Positions 7,823 through 16,645 are shown, counted from the first letter of the stretch. The stretch: 35,768 bases of DNA from DATCJU01 sp036562635 (GCA_036562635.1 DATCJU010000145.1:1-35768); one strand, 5' to 3'. Notes: generated from the letters alone by a model not told the origin. A program made the numbers and translations.

Positions 7823-8380
7823 ATGACGGAGCTGGTGGTGCTGCTCGACGAGCAGCGACAGCCGATCGGGACCGCGGACAAGGCCAGCGTGCACACCTCC
7901 TCGACCCCGCTGCACCTGGCGTTCTCCTGCTACGTCTTCGACGCGGCCGGCCAGCTGCTGATCACCCGTCGTGCCCTGGACAAGCGCACCTGGCCGGGGG
8001 TGTGGACCAACTCCTTCTGCGGTCACCCGGGACCGGGCGAGGAGATGGAGGAGGCGGTGCACCGCCGGGCGCGCCAGGAGCTGGGCGTGACCCTGCACGA
8101 CCTGCGTCTGGCCCTTCCCGACTTCGCCTACTGGGCCAGGTCCGCGGAAGGTGTGGTGGAAAACGAGGTGTGCCCGGTGTTCACCGCCCGCACCGACCAG
8201 GTTCCACAGCCCGAGCCGAGCGAGGTCGCGGAGTGGCGCTGGGTGCCGTGGGAAAACGTCGTGGAGCTGGCTCGTCGGGCGCCGTGGGCGATCAGCCCGT
8301 GGGCCGCCGAGCAGATCCCGCTGCTGGAGCCACTGGTGTCCGGTACGTCCGGCACGGAGGGAGCCGACACGGTGCGGTGA
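7823..8380 (+). CDS. idi: isopentenyl-diphosphate delta-isomerase, type I
   Basis: Interconverts IPP and DMAPP for isoprenoid (including menaquinone side chain and undecaprenyl) synthesis. The 185-residue protein has the full metal/active-site set of the Nudix-like type I enzyme: H24, H31 and H68, E113 and E115, and the catalytic C66 in TNSFCGHP, followed by the helix EEAVHRRARQELGV. ATG at 7823 is preceded by CGGAGA at suitable spacing; the longer frame from 7706 adds unrelated residues. Single gene, convergent with usp 42 bases on. Confidence 0.93.
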   Translation: MTELVVLLDEQRQPIGTADKASVHTSSTPLHLAFSCYVFDAAGQLLITRRALDKRTWPGVWTNSFCGHPGPGEEMEEAVHRRARQELGVTLHDLRLALPDFAYWARSAEGVVENEVCPVFTARTDQVPQPEPSEVAEWRWVPWENVVELARRAPWAISPWAAEQIPLLEPLVSGTSGTEGADTVR

Positions 8381-8422
8381 CCGACGATCCGCCGCGGACG
8401 GTGCCGCCCGCCGCCTGCCCCC

Positions 8423-9100
8423 TCAGTAGACAGGAACGGACGGCACCTCCGACATCGCGGCGTGGTGGTGCTGCTCCGGACGCCGTGGTGTGGGGATCAC
8501 CACGACCGGGCAGGGGGCGCGGCGCACACAGGCGGCGCTGACCGAGCCGAGCACGACCTCCCGGAGCAGCCCACCACGGTGGTTGCCGACCACCAGCAGT
8601 TCCGCATCCTCCGCCTCGTCCAGCAGCGCCCCTGCCGCCGGGCCTTCCACCACGCAGTACTCCACCACGGGTGGGTGGGCCCGGTCACGCGTCACCTCCG
8701 CCACCTCCCGGTGCAGCAACGCCAGCAGATCCTCCTCCACCTGCCGGTGCGAGGTGAAGGCGAACTCCGACAGGGGTTCGTAGGACCAGGCGCTCACCAC
8801 GCGCACCGCACATCCCCGCAGTTCCGCCTCCCCGATCGCCCAGGCCAGGGCGCGCCGGCTGGACGCGGAACCGTCCACGCCGACCACGATCGGGCGCGGG
8901 CCCGTGCGCGGTTCCCGATCGTTCTCCTGCGGCCGTCCACCGGTGTCCACGGGGACCTCCCGAGGTGAGGCCACCACCGGCGGGTGATGGCCGGTGTTCC
9001 CTGTGCCGTCGAGTGTGACACTCCCGGTGGGTTCCGGCCGGTCGTCCCGGCCCGCCGAGGGGCAGAGCTCCTCCTGCCACGACGGGCCGGGACCGATCAC
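8423..9100 (-). CDS. Universal stress protein, single Usp domain with long N-terminal tail
   Basis: The Usp fold starts near residue 69 (PIVVGVDGSASSRRALAWA) and ends with the nucleotide-loop segment GNHRGGLLREVVLGSVS and PCPVVVI. In the usual G-2x-G-9x-G-S/T ATP motif the second Gly is Arg here, which may weaken ATP binding. The GTG start at 9100 overlaps the TGA of the upstream hydratase gene as GTGA, implying translational coupling; this leaves about 68 unconserved, Pro/Gly-rich residues before the fold, so an internal GTG start is also possible. Last gene of a three-gene operon with acyl-CoA metabolism enzymes. Confidence 0.8.
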   Translation of the reverse strand: MIGPGPSWQEELCPSAGRDDRPEPTGSVTLDGTGNTGHHPPVVASPREVPVDTGGRPQENDREPRTGPRPIVVGVDGSASSRRALAWAIGEAELRGCAVRVVSAWSYEPLSEFAFTSHRQVEEDLLALLHREVAEVTRDRAHPPVVEYCVVEGPAAGALLDEAEDAELLVVGNHRGGLLREVVLGSVSAACVRRAPCPVVVIPTPRRPEQHHHAAMSEVPSVPVY

Positions 9101-9960
9101 CGGAAGGTGAACGTGCCGCGGTCCAGGACGAGGGCGCCGGCGGCTCCGGTCGTGCGGAATCGCGCCGTGCCACCCTCCACCCAGGCCGAGACCGTCAGCT
9201 CGTCACCCGGGAACACGGGCCGGGTGAACCGGCCGGACATCCCGGTCACCCGGGTGGGATCGCCCCCGCAGAGGGCACCGACCAACAGTCGACAGGTGAT
9301 GCCGTAGGTGCACATCCCGTGCAGGATCGGCCGGTCGTAACCGGCGCGGGCCGCGCAGGACGGGTCACTGTGCAGGGGGTTGCGGTCCCCGGTCAGCCGG
9401 TACAGCAGCGCCTGGCCGGGAAGGGTGCGGAACCGGGCAACCACGTCCGGTTCCCGATCCGGCACGTGCCAGGCGGTCGTGTCGCCCCGGGGACCGCCGA
9501 ATCCGCCGGCACCCCGGACGAACAGCGACGACCTGGTGGTGACCAGCGGCCGGCCGTCGGGGTCCGCGCCGACGGTCTCGGCGACCACCAGTGCCCCGCT
9601 GCCCTTGTCCAGCACCTCGGTGATCCGGCGGCGGACCACCATCCGACCGGACACGGGGAGCGGACGGTGCAGGGTGAACTCCTGCTCGGCGTGCAGGACC
9701 CGGGTCAGGTCGACCACCCCGGCGAGAACCTGCTGCGGGCCGCCGTACTCGGCGAGCACGACGGCGAGGGTGGGCAGTGCCTGCTGCGTCACCCCGGCGG
9801 TGTTCTCCGTGGTCAGGGACAACTCGGTGCACGGGTCGTCCCAGCCGGCGCCCACCGCCAGGGCGTAGCGCAACGCGTCGTCGGCCTGCCAGGACCGCTC
9901 CCGGGGGCCGTCCTCCCGCCCGACCAGGTGGGCGAGTCGGACGTTCTCCCCCGTGATCAC
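9097..9960 (-). CDS. MaoC-like enoyl-CoA hydratase 2
   Basis: 287 residues with two hot-dog halves: an N-terminal MaoC-like repeat and a C-terminal catalytic half with the hydratase-2 motif YRLTGDRNPLHSDP, giving D192, N194 and H197 as the catalytic positions. Such enzymes hydrate trans-2-enoyl-CoA to (R)-3-hydroxyacyl-CoA. GTG start at 9960 overlaps the acyl-CoA dehydrogenase stop by four bases (GTGA). With the dehydrogenase upstream it forms two successive beta-oxidation-like steps; the acyl substrate cannot be told from sequence. Confidence 0.88.
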   Translation of the reverse strand: MITGENVRLAHLVGREDGPRERSWQADDALRYALAVGAGWDDPCTELSLTTENTAGVTQQALPTLAVVLAEYGGPQQVLAGVVDLTRVLHAEQEFTLHRPLPVSGRMVVRRRITEVLDKGSGALVVAETVGADPDGRPLVTTRSSLFVRGAGGFGGPRGDTTAWHVPDREPDVVARFRTLPGQALLYRLTGDRNPLHSDPSCAARAGYDRPILHGMCTYGITCRLLVGALCGGDPTRVTGMSGRFTRPVFPGDELTVSAWVEGGTARFRTTGAAGALVLDRGTFTFR

Positions 9961-11126
9961 CCCAGGATCCCGCTGACCGAGGCGTACCCCTTGAGCAGGT
10001 TCCGGGCGATGGTGCGCCGCTGGATCTCGTCGGTGCCCTCGTAGATCCGCAGCAGGCGCAGCTCCCGGTACCAGCGCTCGATGGGCAGCTCACGGGTGTA
10101 GCCCATACCGCCGTGGATCTGCAGCACACGGTCCACGATCTCGTTGGCCTTGATCCCGCCGTACAGCTTGGCCATGGACTGGGCGTGCCGGGAGTCCAGG
10201 CCGGCGTCAACCTGCCAGGCCGCGTGCAGCACCAGCCAACGCAGGGCCTCGATCTCCACCGCCGAGTCGGCGATCATCCACTGGATGGCCTGTCGTTCGG
10301 ACAGCGGCTGTCCGAAGGTCACCCGGTTCCTGGCGTGCTCCATGGCCATCTCGACCAGCCGCTCGCAGGCGCCGAGTGCGCGGGCGGGCAGCAGGTAGCG
10401 GCCGCGGCCGATCCAGCGCATCGCCAGCTCGAACCCGCGTCCGACCTCACCGAGCACGTTGTCCGCCGGCACGCGCACCCCCTGGAACACCAGGGAGGCC
10501 GGGCCCCACTCGCCCATGGTGTCGATGGGTTCGGACTTCCATCCCATGTCCCGGTCCACCAGGAAGCAGGTGATACCGCCGTCGGCCCCCTTCTCCCGGT
10601 CGGTGACGGCGAAGACCATGGCGAAGTCGGCCTCGTTGCCGTTGGTGATGAACGTCTTCTCCCCGTCGATGACCCATTCGTCACCCTCCCGACGGGCGGT
10701 GGTGCGAATGGCCTTGGCGTCCGAACCGGCTCCGGGCTCGGTGAGGGCGAAGCAGGAGCGGCGTTCCCCGGCGATGGTGGGCAGCAGGTAACGCTGCTTC
10801 TGCTCCTCGGTACAGGCGTAGAGGATGTTGTCGGCGTGGCCGCCGAAACTGAACGGTACGAAGGTGCGGCCCAACTCGATCTCGATCAGCGCGGTGAGCA
10901 CCGCGCTCAGTCCCATGCCGCCGTACTCCTGCGGGGTCTGGATCCCCCAGAAGCCGGCGCTGCGCGCGACCTCCCGGAGCTGGCGCAGTTCCTCGGCGGT
11001 CAGCCCCCGCTCACCACGCCGCTCGCGCCGCAGCACCTCGGGCTCCAGTGGCATCAGCTCACGCCGCACGAAGTTGCGCACCCAGTCCCGGATGTCGCGC
11101 TCGGTGTCATCCAGCCCGAAATCCAT
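9957..11126 (-). CDS. acyl-CoA dehydrogenase
   Basis: FAD-dependent desaturase of acyl-CoA, 389 residues, standard length. Landmarks: CFALTEPGAGSD (125-135, FAD/substrate loop), WVIDGEKTFITNG (151-163), RVTFGQPLSERQAIQ (268-282), IHGGMGYTRELPIER (337-351), and the catalytic Glu E363 in RIYEGTDEIQRR. ATG at 11126 follows GGAGGAG at four bases. First gene of the dehydrogenase-hydratase-Usp operon; a palindrome 25 bases upstream is shared with the divergent TetR gene and probably controls both. Confidence 0.93.
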   Translation of the reverse strand: MDFGLDDTERDIRDWVRNFVRRELMPLEPEVLRRERRGERGLTAEELRQLREVARSAGFWGIQTPQEYGGMGLSAVLTALIEIELGRTFVPFSFGGHADNILYACTEEQKQRYLLPTIAGERRSCFALTEPGAGSDAKAIRTTARREGDEWVIDGEKTFITNGNEADFAMVFAVTDREKGADGGITCFLVDRDMGWKSEPIDTMGEWGPASLVFQGVRVPADNVLGEVGRGFELAMRWIGRGRYLLPARALGACERLVEMAMEHARNRVTFGQPLSERQAIQWMIADSAVEIEALRWLVLHAAWQVDAGLDSRHAQSMAKLYGGIKANEIVDRVLQIHGGMGYTRELPIERWYRELRLLRIYEGTDEIQRRTIARNLLKGYASVSGILG

Positions 11127-11150
11127 GCGCTCCTCCCACCGCCACCGTTT

Positions 11151-11167
11151 AACTAACGTTGTTAGTT
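11151..11167. promoter_or_regulatory. TetR-type palindromic operator in the divergent promoter region
   Basis: AACTAAC (11151-11157) and GTTAGTT (11161-11167) are perfect inverted repeats separated by GTT. It is an A+T island in a very G+C-rich gap between the divergent acyl-CoA dehydrogenase and TetR genes, the classic position for the operator of a TetR regulator of fatty-acid-type degradation. Confidence 0.75.
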
Positions 11168-11228
11168 TTATGGTGGGATGGTAGGTGGGCCCAGAGAACG
11201 AGACAAGAGCCAGCCGCAGGAGGATCCG

Positions 11229-11924
11229 GTGCCCCGACCGAGCACGCCCCTGCTGTCCCCCGAACGGATCCGGCGCACCGCCCTGGCGATCCTGGACCGG
11301 GAGGGACTGGCCGCACTGTCCATGCGCCGGCTGGCCCAGGAGCTCGGAGTCCGGGCGGCCTCGCTGTACAACCACGTCGCCACCAAGGACGAGCTGCTCG
11401 ACCAGATCGCCAGCGAGATCATGGAGCAGGTCGACACCTCGGCGTTCGCCCCGGACAGCCCCGCGGACTGGCGGGCCGCGCTCATCACCTGGGGACGCTC
11501 CTACCGGGCGGCGCTGGCCGCCCACCCGAACATCGTCCCCTACCTGGCCTACGGACCCGCACACCGCGAGGCGTCACTGCGCCGGGCGGACGAGATCCAC
11601 GGCGGTCTGACCCGAGCCGGCTGGCCTCCCCGGTACGCCACGATGATCGGCGCCGCGGTGAAGTACCTGGTGATCGGCGCGGCAATGGGGTCGTTCGCCC
11701 GCGGTTTCATCGACGACGCCACGCTGTACGCCGGACGTTTTCCCCACCTCACCCAGGCCCACCTGTTGCGCGCCCACGCGGAACGGATCGACCAGGACAG
11801 TTTCGAACTGGCGCTGCACGCACTCGTCGACGGGCTGTCCGCCCAGTACGAACAGGTGGTGTTGCACCACAGTCCCGAAGACCACCCGGAACCGGCCGGC
11901 CAGGACCGGGAGAGCTCCTCCTGA
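11229..11924 (+). CDS. TetR/AcrR family transcriptional regulator
   Basis: 231 residues. The helix-turn-helix runs from about residue 7 to 55 (RIRRTALAILDREGLAALSMRRLAQELGV then AASLYNHVATKDELLDQI), followed by an all-helical ligand/dimer domain of the TetR_C type. GTG at 11229 has AGGAGG five bases upstream and is preferred over ATG at 11178, which lacks a site and would place the operator almost on the start codon. Divergent from the acyl-CoA dehydrogenase operon across the palindrome at 11151-11167; an acyl-CoA thioester is the likely inducer by analogy. Confidence 0.88.
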   Translation: MPRPSTPLLSPERIRRTALAILDREGLAALSMRRLAQELGVRAASLYNHVATKDELLDQIASEIMEQVDTSAFAPDSPADWRAALITWGRSYRAALAAHPNIVPYLAYGPAHREASLRRADEIHGGLTRAGWPPRYATMIGAAVKYLVIGAAMGSFARGFIDDATLYAGRFPHLTQAHLLRAHAERIDQDSFELALHALVDGLSAQYEQVVLHHSPEDHPEPAGQDRESSS

Positions 11925-11945
11925 GGCACAGGACACCAGAACGAG

Positions 11946-11984
11946 GGTGGGTGGCCAGGCCTGGGGGACACCTGACCACCCACC
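11946..11984 (+). terminator. Strong hairpin after the TetR gene
   Basis: GGTGGGTGG-C-CAGG (11946-11959) pairs with CCTG-A-CCACCCACC (11971-11984), 13 pairs with one mismatch, starting 21 bases past the stop. No T run. Confidence 0.6.
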
Positions 11985-12254
11985 GTTCGACGTCCGCGGC
12001 GGGGCGTGAGGGGGGGACCGCCGCAACGACCGCAGACTGCGCCCAACTATGCAGCGGGCCTGCTGGAATTGCAAGAACATCTTCACGTTTCACACGATCA
12101 CTCAGCGATCGGGTCGGATTCCCGCACACCGCCTCACGTCCGAGATCGGGCGGATCCTGCGGACCATGTGAGATGTGCGGCTCCGCGGACGGGAAACGAA
12201 CCGCACATGTCAAACCTCTAAGCTCACGTTGGACCATTAGGGGAAGGACTGCCT
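11985..12254. promoter_or_regulatory. Upstream region of the kinase gene with an inverted repeat
   Basis: No gene. The region is less G+C rich than its surroundings. ATGTGCGG (12173-12180) and CCGCACAT (12201-12208) are exact inverted repeats 20 bases apart, followed at once by CTCTAAGCT, a plausible -10 area, about 30 bases before the kinase start. A regulator site is possible; no -35 is convincing. Confidence 0.35.
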
Positions 12255-13958
12255 GTGCAACCGCTGCTCGACGACGACCCGGAGCGCGTGGGCGACTATC
12301 TGCTGCTCGGCAGACTGGGCAGCGGAGCGATGGGCTCGGTCTACCTGGCGCGCTCCCCCGGCGGACGTGCGGTGGCGGTGAAGATGGTCCGCCCCGAGCT
12401 CGCCGAGGACCCCGAGTTCCGTGCGCGCTTCCGCCGCGAGGTGGAGAGTGCCCGTGTCGTGGGTGGGTTCTGGACCGCCGCGGTCGTCGACGCCGACACG
12501 GAGGCGGACCGCCCCTGGCTGGCGACCGAGTACGTGGCCGGCCCCACCCTGCACCGGGCCGTGTCCGAGCACGGCCCGCTGTCCGAGCGCGTGGTGCGCA
12601 TGCTGGGTGCCGGGCTGGCCGAGGCGCTGCACGCCATCCACACGGCCGGCCTGGTGCACCGGGACCTCAAACCGGGCAACGTGCTGCTCGGCGCCGGCGG
12701 TCCACGTGTGATCGACTTCGGTATCTCCCGAGCCATGGAGAGTGCCGGGCTCACCGCCACCGGGATGTTCTTCGGCACACCCGGCTACCTGTCACCCGAG
12801 CAGACCGAGGGCAAGATCGTCGGTCCGCCCAGCGACGTGTTCTCGCTGGGGGCCGTGCTGGTGTTCGCAGCGACCGGCACCGGCCCGTTCGGGGACGGTC
12901 CCACCTCCGCACTGCTGTACCGGGTGGTGCACGCCGAGCCCGACCTGAGCAGGGTGCCGGACTCCCTGATCCCCGTGATCGAACCCTGCCTGGCCAAGGA
13001 TCCCGCGCGCCGGCCCACACCCCGTCAGCTCCTGCGGGCCATCGGGCCGGTGGAGGCCATGCCGTCCACACCGGAGGAGTGGCTGCCCCAGGCCGTCACC
13101 CGCATGATCGAGGACTGCACCGCCCTGATCCGGCGGCAACCGGAGCGCAAGAAGGTTCGACCGACGCTGGTGGCCGAGTCCGAGCCGGTCACAACGGCGA
13201 AACCACCGACCAGGGTGCTGCCCAACCCGTACCCGGACCCCGGACCGGCTCCCACCGCCGTCGGGCCCACGGGTGCACCGGCGGCGTCGACGACCGCTCC
13301 CCCGGCCACCGCGATGCCCCCGTCCCCGCCACCGGCCGCGTCGAGCCCGGCCCCCACGCCACCCGTGACGGCCGGACCCGCCACTGCCGGCGCGCACCCG
13401 ACGAGCTCCTCCCCCGAGAACGCCGCACCGGCACCGCGCGGTAGCGAGGGGGTGCGCTTCTACAGCGGCAAGTCGGGCTCCCTGCTGTGGACGTTGACCA
13501 CCCTCATGCTGGGCCTGCTCTGTCTGGCCGCGACCCAGAGCCCCGACCTGCAAACACGGCACGGGAGTCTGCTGGTCGTCCTGATCCTGGCGGTCTACTT
13601 CCTGTACACCGGGATGGAACGGCTGGTCAGCACGGTTCTCGGCGAGCTGCGACTGACGATCGGCCCCGAAGGCGTCGAGGTTCGTCGAGGACGGCAACGT
13701 CGGTTCCTGGCGTGGTCGCAGATCACCCGGATCGGCGTGGCCGGGCAGGGTCGGCGGCGCTGGGTGGTGGTGTGGCTGGCTCCCGGGGTGGCTCCGCCCA
13801 AGCGGATCTATGGTTACCGCTTCGAGCCCTACTACTCGGGGGTGCGGTTGTTCCCGGTGGCGGCGCGACGCAGCCGGCGTGCCCTCCGCCGCGATCTGAA
13901 CGGGTTGCAGGAGACCCTGCGCTGGTACGCCCCGCACCTGTTCGACCCCACCCTGTGA
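12255..13958 (+). CDS. Ser/Thr protein kinase with C-terminal membrane and PH-like region
   Basis: 567 residues. Kinase domain 13-265 is complete: glycine loop GSGAMGSVY (22-30), K43, E63, HRDLKPGN (135-142), DFG at 154-156, and GTPGYLSPEQ. A Pro/Ala/Thr-rich linker spans about 305-395. Two closely spaced hydrophobic helices follow (409-427 and 438-453), so both ends should face the cytoplasm. The last 105 residues (LTIGPEGVEVRRGRQRRFLAWSQI onward) look like a small beta-barrel of the bacterial PH type. This differs from PknB-type kinases, which have one helix and extracellular PASTA domains. GTG at 12255 has GGGGAAGGA upstream. The substrate is unknown. Confidence 0.88.
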   Translation: MQPLLDDDPERVGDYLLLGRLGSGAMGSVYLARSPGGRAVAVKMVRPELAEDPEFRARFRREVESARVVGGFWTAAVVDADTEADRPWLATEYVAGPTLHRAVSEHGPLSERVVRMLGAGLAEALHAIHTAGLVHRDLKPGNVLLGAGGPRVIDFGISRAMESAGLTATGMFFGTPGYLSPEQTEGKIVGPPSDVFSLGAVLVFAATGTGPFGDGPTSALLYRVVHAEPDLSRVPDSLIPVIEPCLAKDPARRPTPRQLLRAIGPVEAMPSTPEEWLPQAVTRMIEDCTALIRRQPERKKVRPTLVAESEPVTTAKPPTRVLPNPYPDPGPAPTAVGPTGAPAASTTAPPATAMPPSPPPAASSPAPTPPVTAGPATAGAHPTSSSPENAAPAPRGSEGVRFYSGKSGSLLWTLTTLMLGLLCLAATQSPDLQTRHGSLLVVLILAVYFLYTGMERLVSTVLGELRLTIGPEGVEVRRGRQRRFLAWSQITRIGVAGQGRRRWVVVWLAPGVAPPKRIYGYRFEPYYSGVRLFPVAARRSRRALRRDLNGLQETLRWYAPHLFDPTL

Positions 13959-14134
13959 ACCTCGGGACGATCCCGGCCCCCGGCCGGAACGGGCACTCGG
14001 GCCGTGCGGCACCGTGTTCGCCGGTGTCCACGCCACCGCATCACCGCTGACCTGCACCGAACGGGCGTGCCGCCGAGACACCCGACCGGCGGGCCCGGTA
14101 CCGACCGGCCGCCGGGAGTGGGTACACCGGTGAG

Positions 14135-15145
14135 GTGGATCCGGAACGAGCGCTGCGGTTGATCGCGTTCCACCTGGAGCGGGCGGGAGAGGACCCCCAC
14201 CGGGTACGGGCCTTCCGACGGGCCGCGGCGGTCGTCGGTGAGGTGGACAAGGCCGAGCTGCGTCACCGGGCCGAGAGCGGCACCCTCACCGAGTTGCCCG
14301 GTATCGGTCGGACCACCGCGGCAGTGATCGAGCAGGCGCTGGACGGCCGGGAACCGGACTACCTGCAGCGGCTGGTCAGCCGTGGCGCACCCGCCGCAGA
14401 AGGCGGGCAGCGGCTGCGACAAGTCCTGCGCGGGGACTGCCACACCCACTCCGACTGGTCCGACGGCAACAGCCCGATCGAGGAGATGGCCGAGGCCGCA
14501 CGGGAGCTGGGACACGAGTGGATGGTGCTGACCGATCACTCACCACGGCTGACCGTGGCACGCGGACTGTCCGCGGAACGGCTCCGTGAACAGCTGCGTG
14601 TGGTGGCCGAGCTCAACGAACACCTGGCACCGTTCCGGATCCTCACCGGGATCGAGGTCGACATCCTCCCGGACGGGAGTCTGGACCAGGACCCGGACCT
14701 GCTCGCCACGCTCGACGTGGTGGTGGCCAGCGTGCACTCCGTGCTGCGCATGCCCGCCGCGCAGATGACCGAACGCCTGCTGACCGCGGTGGCCAACCCG
14801 CACGTGGACGTGCTCGGCCACTGCACCGGGCGGCTGGTGACCGGGCGGGGACGTCCCGCTTCCGAGTTCGACGCCGAGGCGGTGTTCACCGCCTGCGCCG
14901 AGCACGGGGTGGCCGTGGAGGTCAACTCGCGCCCGGAACGGCTGGACCCACCGCTCACGCTGCTACGCCTGGCGGTGGACCTGGGCTGTGTGTTCGCCGT
15001 CGACAGCGACGCGCACGCTCCCGGCGAGCTGGACTGGCTGGCCTACGGCTGTGAGCGGGCCGAGGAGTGCGGGGTGCCGCCACGCCGGGTGATCAACACG
15101 CTGCGCGTGGACGACCTGCTGACCTGGACACGTCGGGCACGCTGA
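14135..15145 (+). CDS. PHP domain metal-dependent phosphoesterase with N-terminal helix-hairpin-helix
   Basis: 336 residues. Residues 1-85 resemble the DNA polymerase beta/X N-terminal domain, with a helix-hairpin-helix TELPGIGRTTAAVI. The PHP barrel begins at about 100 and keeps all metal ligands: H103-T-H105, D109, D134-H135, E174, H201, H229, D292 and H294. It resembles the C-terminal half of bacterial family X polymerases without the polymerase core; the family is common in actinobacteria, with nuclease or phosphatase activity presumed. GTG at 14135 has GGGAGTGGG upstream, a rather long spacing. Stand-alone gene. Confidence 0.85.
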   Translation: MDPERALRLIAFHLERAGEDPHRVRAFRRAAAVVGEVDKAELRHRAESGTLTELPGIGRTTAAVIEQALDGREPDYLQRLVSRGAPAAEGGQRLRQVLRGDCHTHSDWSDGNSPIEEMAEAARELGHEWMVLTDHSPRLTVARGLSAERLREQLRVVAELNEHLAPFRILTGIEVDILPDGSLDQDPDLLATLDVVVASVHSVLRMPAAQMTERLLTAVANPHVDVLGHCTGRLVTGRGRPASEFDAEAVFTACAEHGVAVEVNSRPERLDPPLTLLRLAVDLGCVFAVDSDAHAPGELDWLAYGCERAEECGVPPRRVINTLRVDDLLTWTRRAR

Positions 15146-15205
15146 CTCCGCTCACCCGGGGTCGGGCCCACCAGGACGCGCTCGGCACACCGCACCCCCG
15201 AACGC

Positions 15206-15520
15206 TCAGAGCGCGACGCCCTCCTGCGCCTTGCGGGTCACGATCCGCTCGGCGACGAAGGACAGGAACGGCACGGTCCCGGCCAGTAGCACGAGCACGG
15301 TGCCGCGGACGGACCACTTGCTCTTCATCGCCAGGTCGAACGCCAGCAGCAGGTACACCGCGTAGAGGAAACCGTGCAGCGGGCCGATGATCTGCACCAG
15401 CATCGGCTGGTCCGCGAAGTACTTCAGCGGCATCGCCACCAGCACCAGCAGCACCAGGAACACGCCGACCACGTAGGAGATCACCCGGTAGCGCTTGAGC
15501 GCACCGCCGTTCTTCGACAA
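15206..15520 (-). CDS. DUF3817 membrane protein
   Basis: 104 residues, three membrane helices (about 12-30, 43-63, 71-90), with the family pattern RVISYVVGVFLVLLVLVAMPLKY, then GPLHGFLYAVYLLLAFDLA and a final FVAERIV. Function unknown; the domain is widespread in actinobacteria (Rv1342c in M. tuberculosis). TTG start at 15520 has GGGAGG seven bases upstream. It lies 33 bases after the LprD-like gene on the same strand, the same order as Rv1343c-Rv1342c as I recall it. Confidence 0.85.
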   Translation of the reverse strand: MSKNGGALKRYRVISYVVGVFLVLLVLVAMPLKYFADQPMLVQIIGPLHGFLYAVYLLLAFDLAMKSKWSVRGTVLVLLAGTVPFLSFVAERIVTRKAQEGVAL

Positions 15521-15553
15521 CGTCCAGCCTCCCGAACGAATCCGCGTGCCCCG

Positions 15554-15985
15554 TCACCGCTCGTCGTCGGCGCGAGCGTTCAGCTCGGCGAGATAGCGGT
15601 TGTAGGCCGCCAGCTCCTCGTCGACCTCCTGCTCGGCGCTCCCGTCGTCGCCCGTGGCGGGTCGGGCCGCCCGCAGCTGCACCGCTCCCACCGCACTGCC
15701 CACGTCGTACTCCTCGGGCAACGGCTGCTTCTCGGGTCGACCCGGTTCCTCGACGGCCTCGGCGTTATCGCGACGGAGCTCCATGCGGAGCATGCGCCAC
15801 CAGATGTAGACGCCGAACAGGCCGAAGGACGGCCACTGCAGCGCGTAGGCCACGTTCTGCAGCGATCCACCGGCGGACCGCGACCGCTCCCACTGCCACC
15901 AGCCGAGCCAGAAGGACGCGACGAGGAAGGCCAGTGCGAGGGCGTGCAGCAACAGCCACCCTGGGGTGAGCAGCTTGCGAGGCAC
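15554..15985 (-). CDS. LprD-like small membrane protein
   Basis: 143 residues: two N-terminal membrane helices (about 8-30 and 46-65; WLLLHALALAFLVASFWLGWWQW and LQWPSFGLFGVYIWWRMLRME), then a charged cytoplasmic tail rich in Glu/Asp. The helix pattern and its place just before a DUF3817 gene match the Rv1343c (LprD) group, but there is no lipobox Cys here, so lipoprotein is not a fitting name. GTG at 15985 has no clear ribosome-binding site; the message may be leaderless. Function unknown. Confidence 0.65.
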   Translation of the reverse strand: MPRKLLTPGWLLLHALALAFLVASFWLGWWQWERSRSAGGSLQNVAYALQWPSFGLFGVYIWWRMLRMELRRDNAEAVEEPGRPEKQPLPEEYDVGSAVGAVQLRAARPATGDDGSAEQEVDEELAAYNRYLAELNARADDER

Positions 15986-16150
15986 GCATCGACGTTAGCA
16001 CCAGCGCGGCTGTGACCGGGCTCTCCCTACCCGCCACGCCGCCTGATGCCCACCGCGTACCCGGTTCAGGACCGGACGTCGTGAAATCGGAACCGGCCCG
16101 GCACCACCGACGCAGCACCAGGCCGGTGTCGTTGTCGGCGCGAACCCGGA

Positions 16151-16645
16151 TCAGGCGGCGCCGTCACGCCGCTGCCGCTGCAGCCGGGCCACGCACCAGG
16201 CGACCGCACTACCCCGACGCAGGTGCTCCAGCACGGTCAGCGGACCGAGCCGACGACGCAGGTCCGACGGCTTCAGGCCCGCCGCGCGGTACTCGAGGGC
16301 ACGCTGGTCCAGCGGGCTGATCCCGGCGTCCCACCACTCCTCGGCCTCCGAGACGTCACCCACCAGTTGCCACCATCCCGCCGCGGCGGCCAGCAGTTCC
16401 TCGGGCGCTCCGGGAAGACGCTTGCGCATGGCCGCCACGTAGGTCGGGTCCGCCGGACCCACGGGGCCGGCCAGGGCCGGGGTACCACGCGAGCCCCGAC
16501 GCTGCTGCACCGGGATCGCGGGAGTCACCGGAGTCTCGGCGAGCCAGGCGGACCGGAGGCGGTCGGCCTCACGCAGTTCCGGGTCACCCGCCCGCTCCGC
16601 AGTCCACTCCCGGATGATCTGCTCAATTTCGGAGTCCCCGACCAT
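16151..16645 (-). CDS. Conserved-looking hypothetical protein, all-helical
   Basis: 164 residues, soluble, Arg/Ala/Leu/Trp rich, with probable helices at 5-20 (IEQIIREWTAERAG), 22-38, 73-103 and 108-150. No motif I can name. The ATG at 16645 has a strong GGGAGGAG. It is divergent from the amino-acid permease across a 381-base gap. The helical C-terminus ending in QRQRRDG might bind nucleic acid, but nothing shows this. Confidence 0.6.
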   Translation of the reverse strand: MVGDSEIEQIIREWTAERAGDPELREADRLRSAWLAETPVTPAIPVQQRRGSRGTPALAGPVGPADPTYVAAMRKRLPGAPEELLAAAAGWWQLVGDVSEAEEWWDAGISPLDQRALEYRAAGLKPSDLRRRLGPLTVLEHLRRGSAVAWCVARLQRQRRDGAA

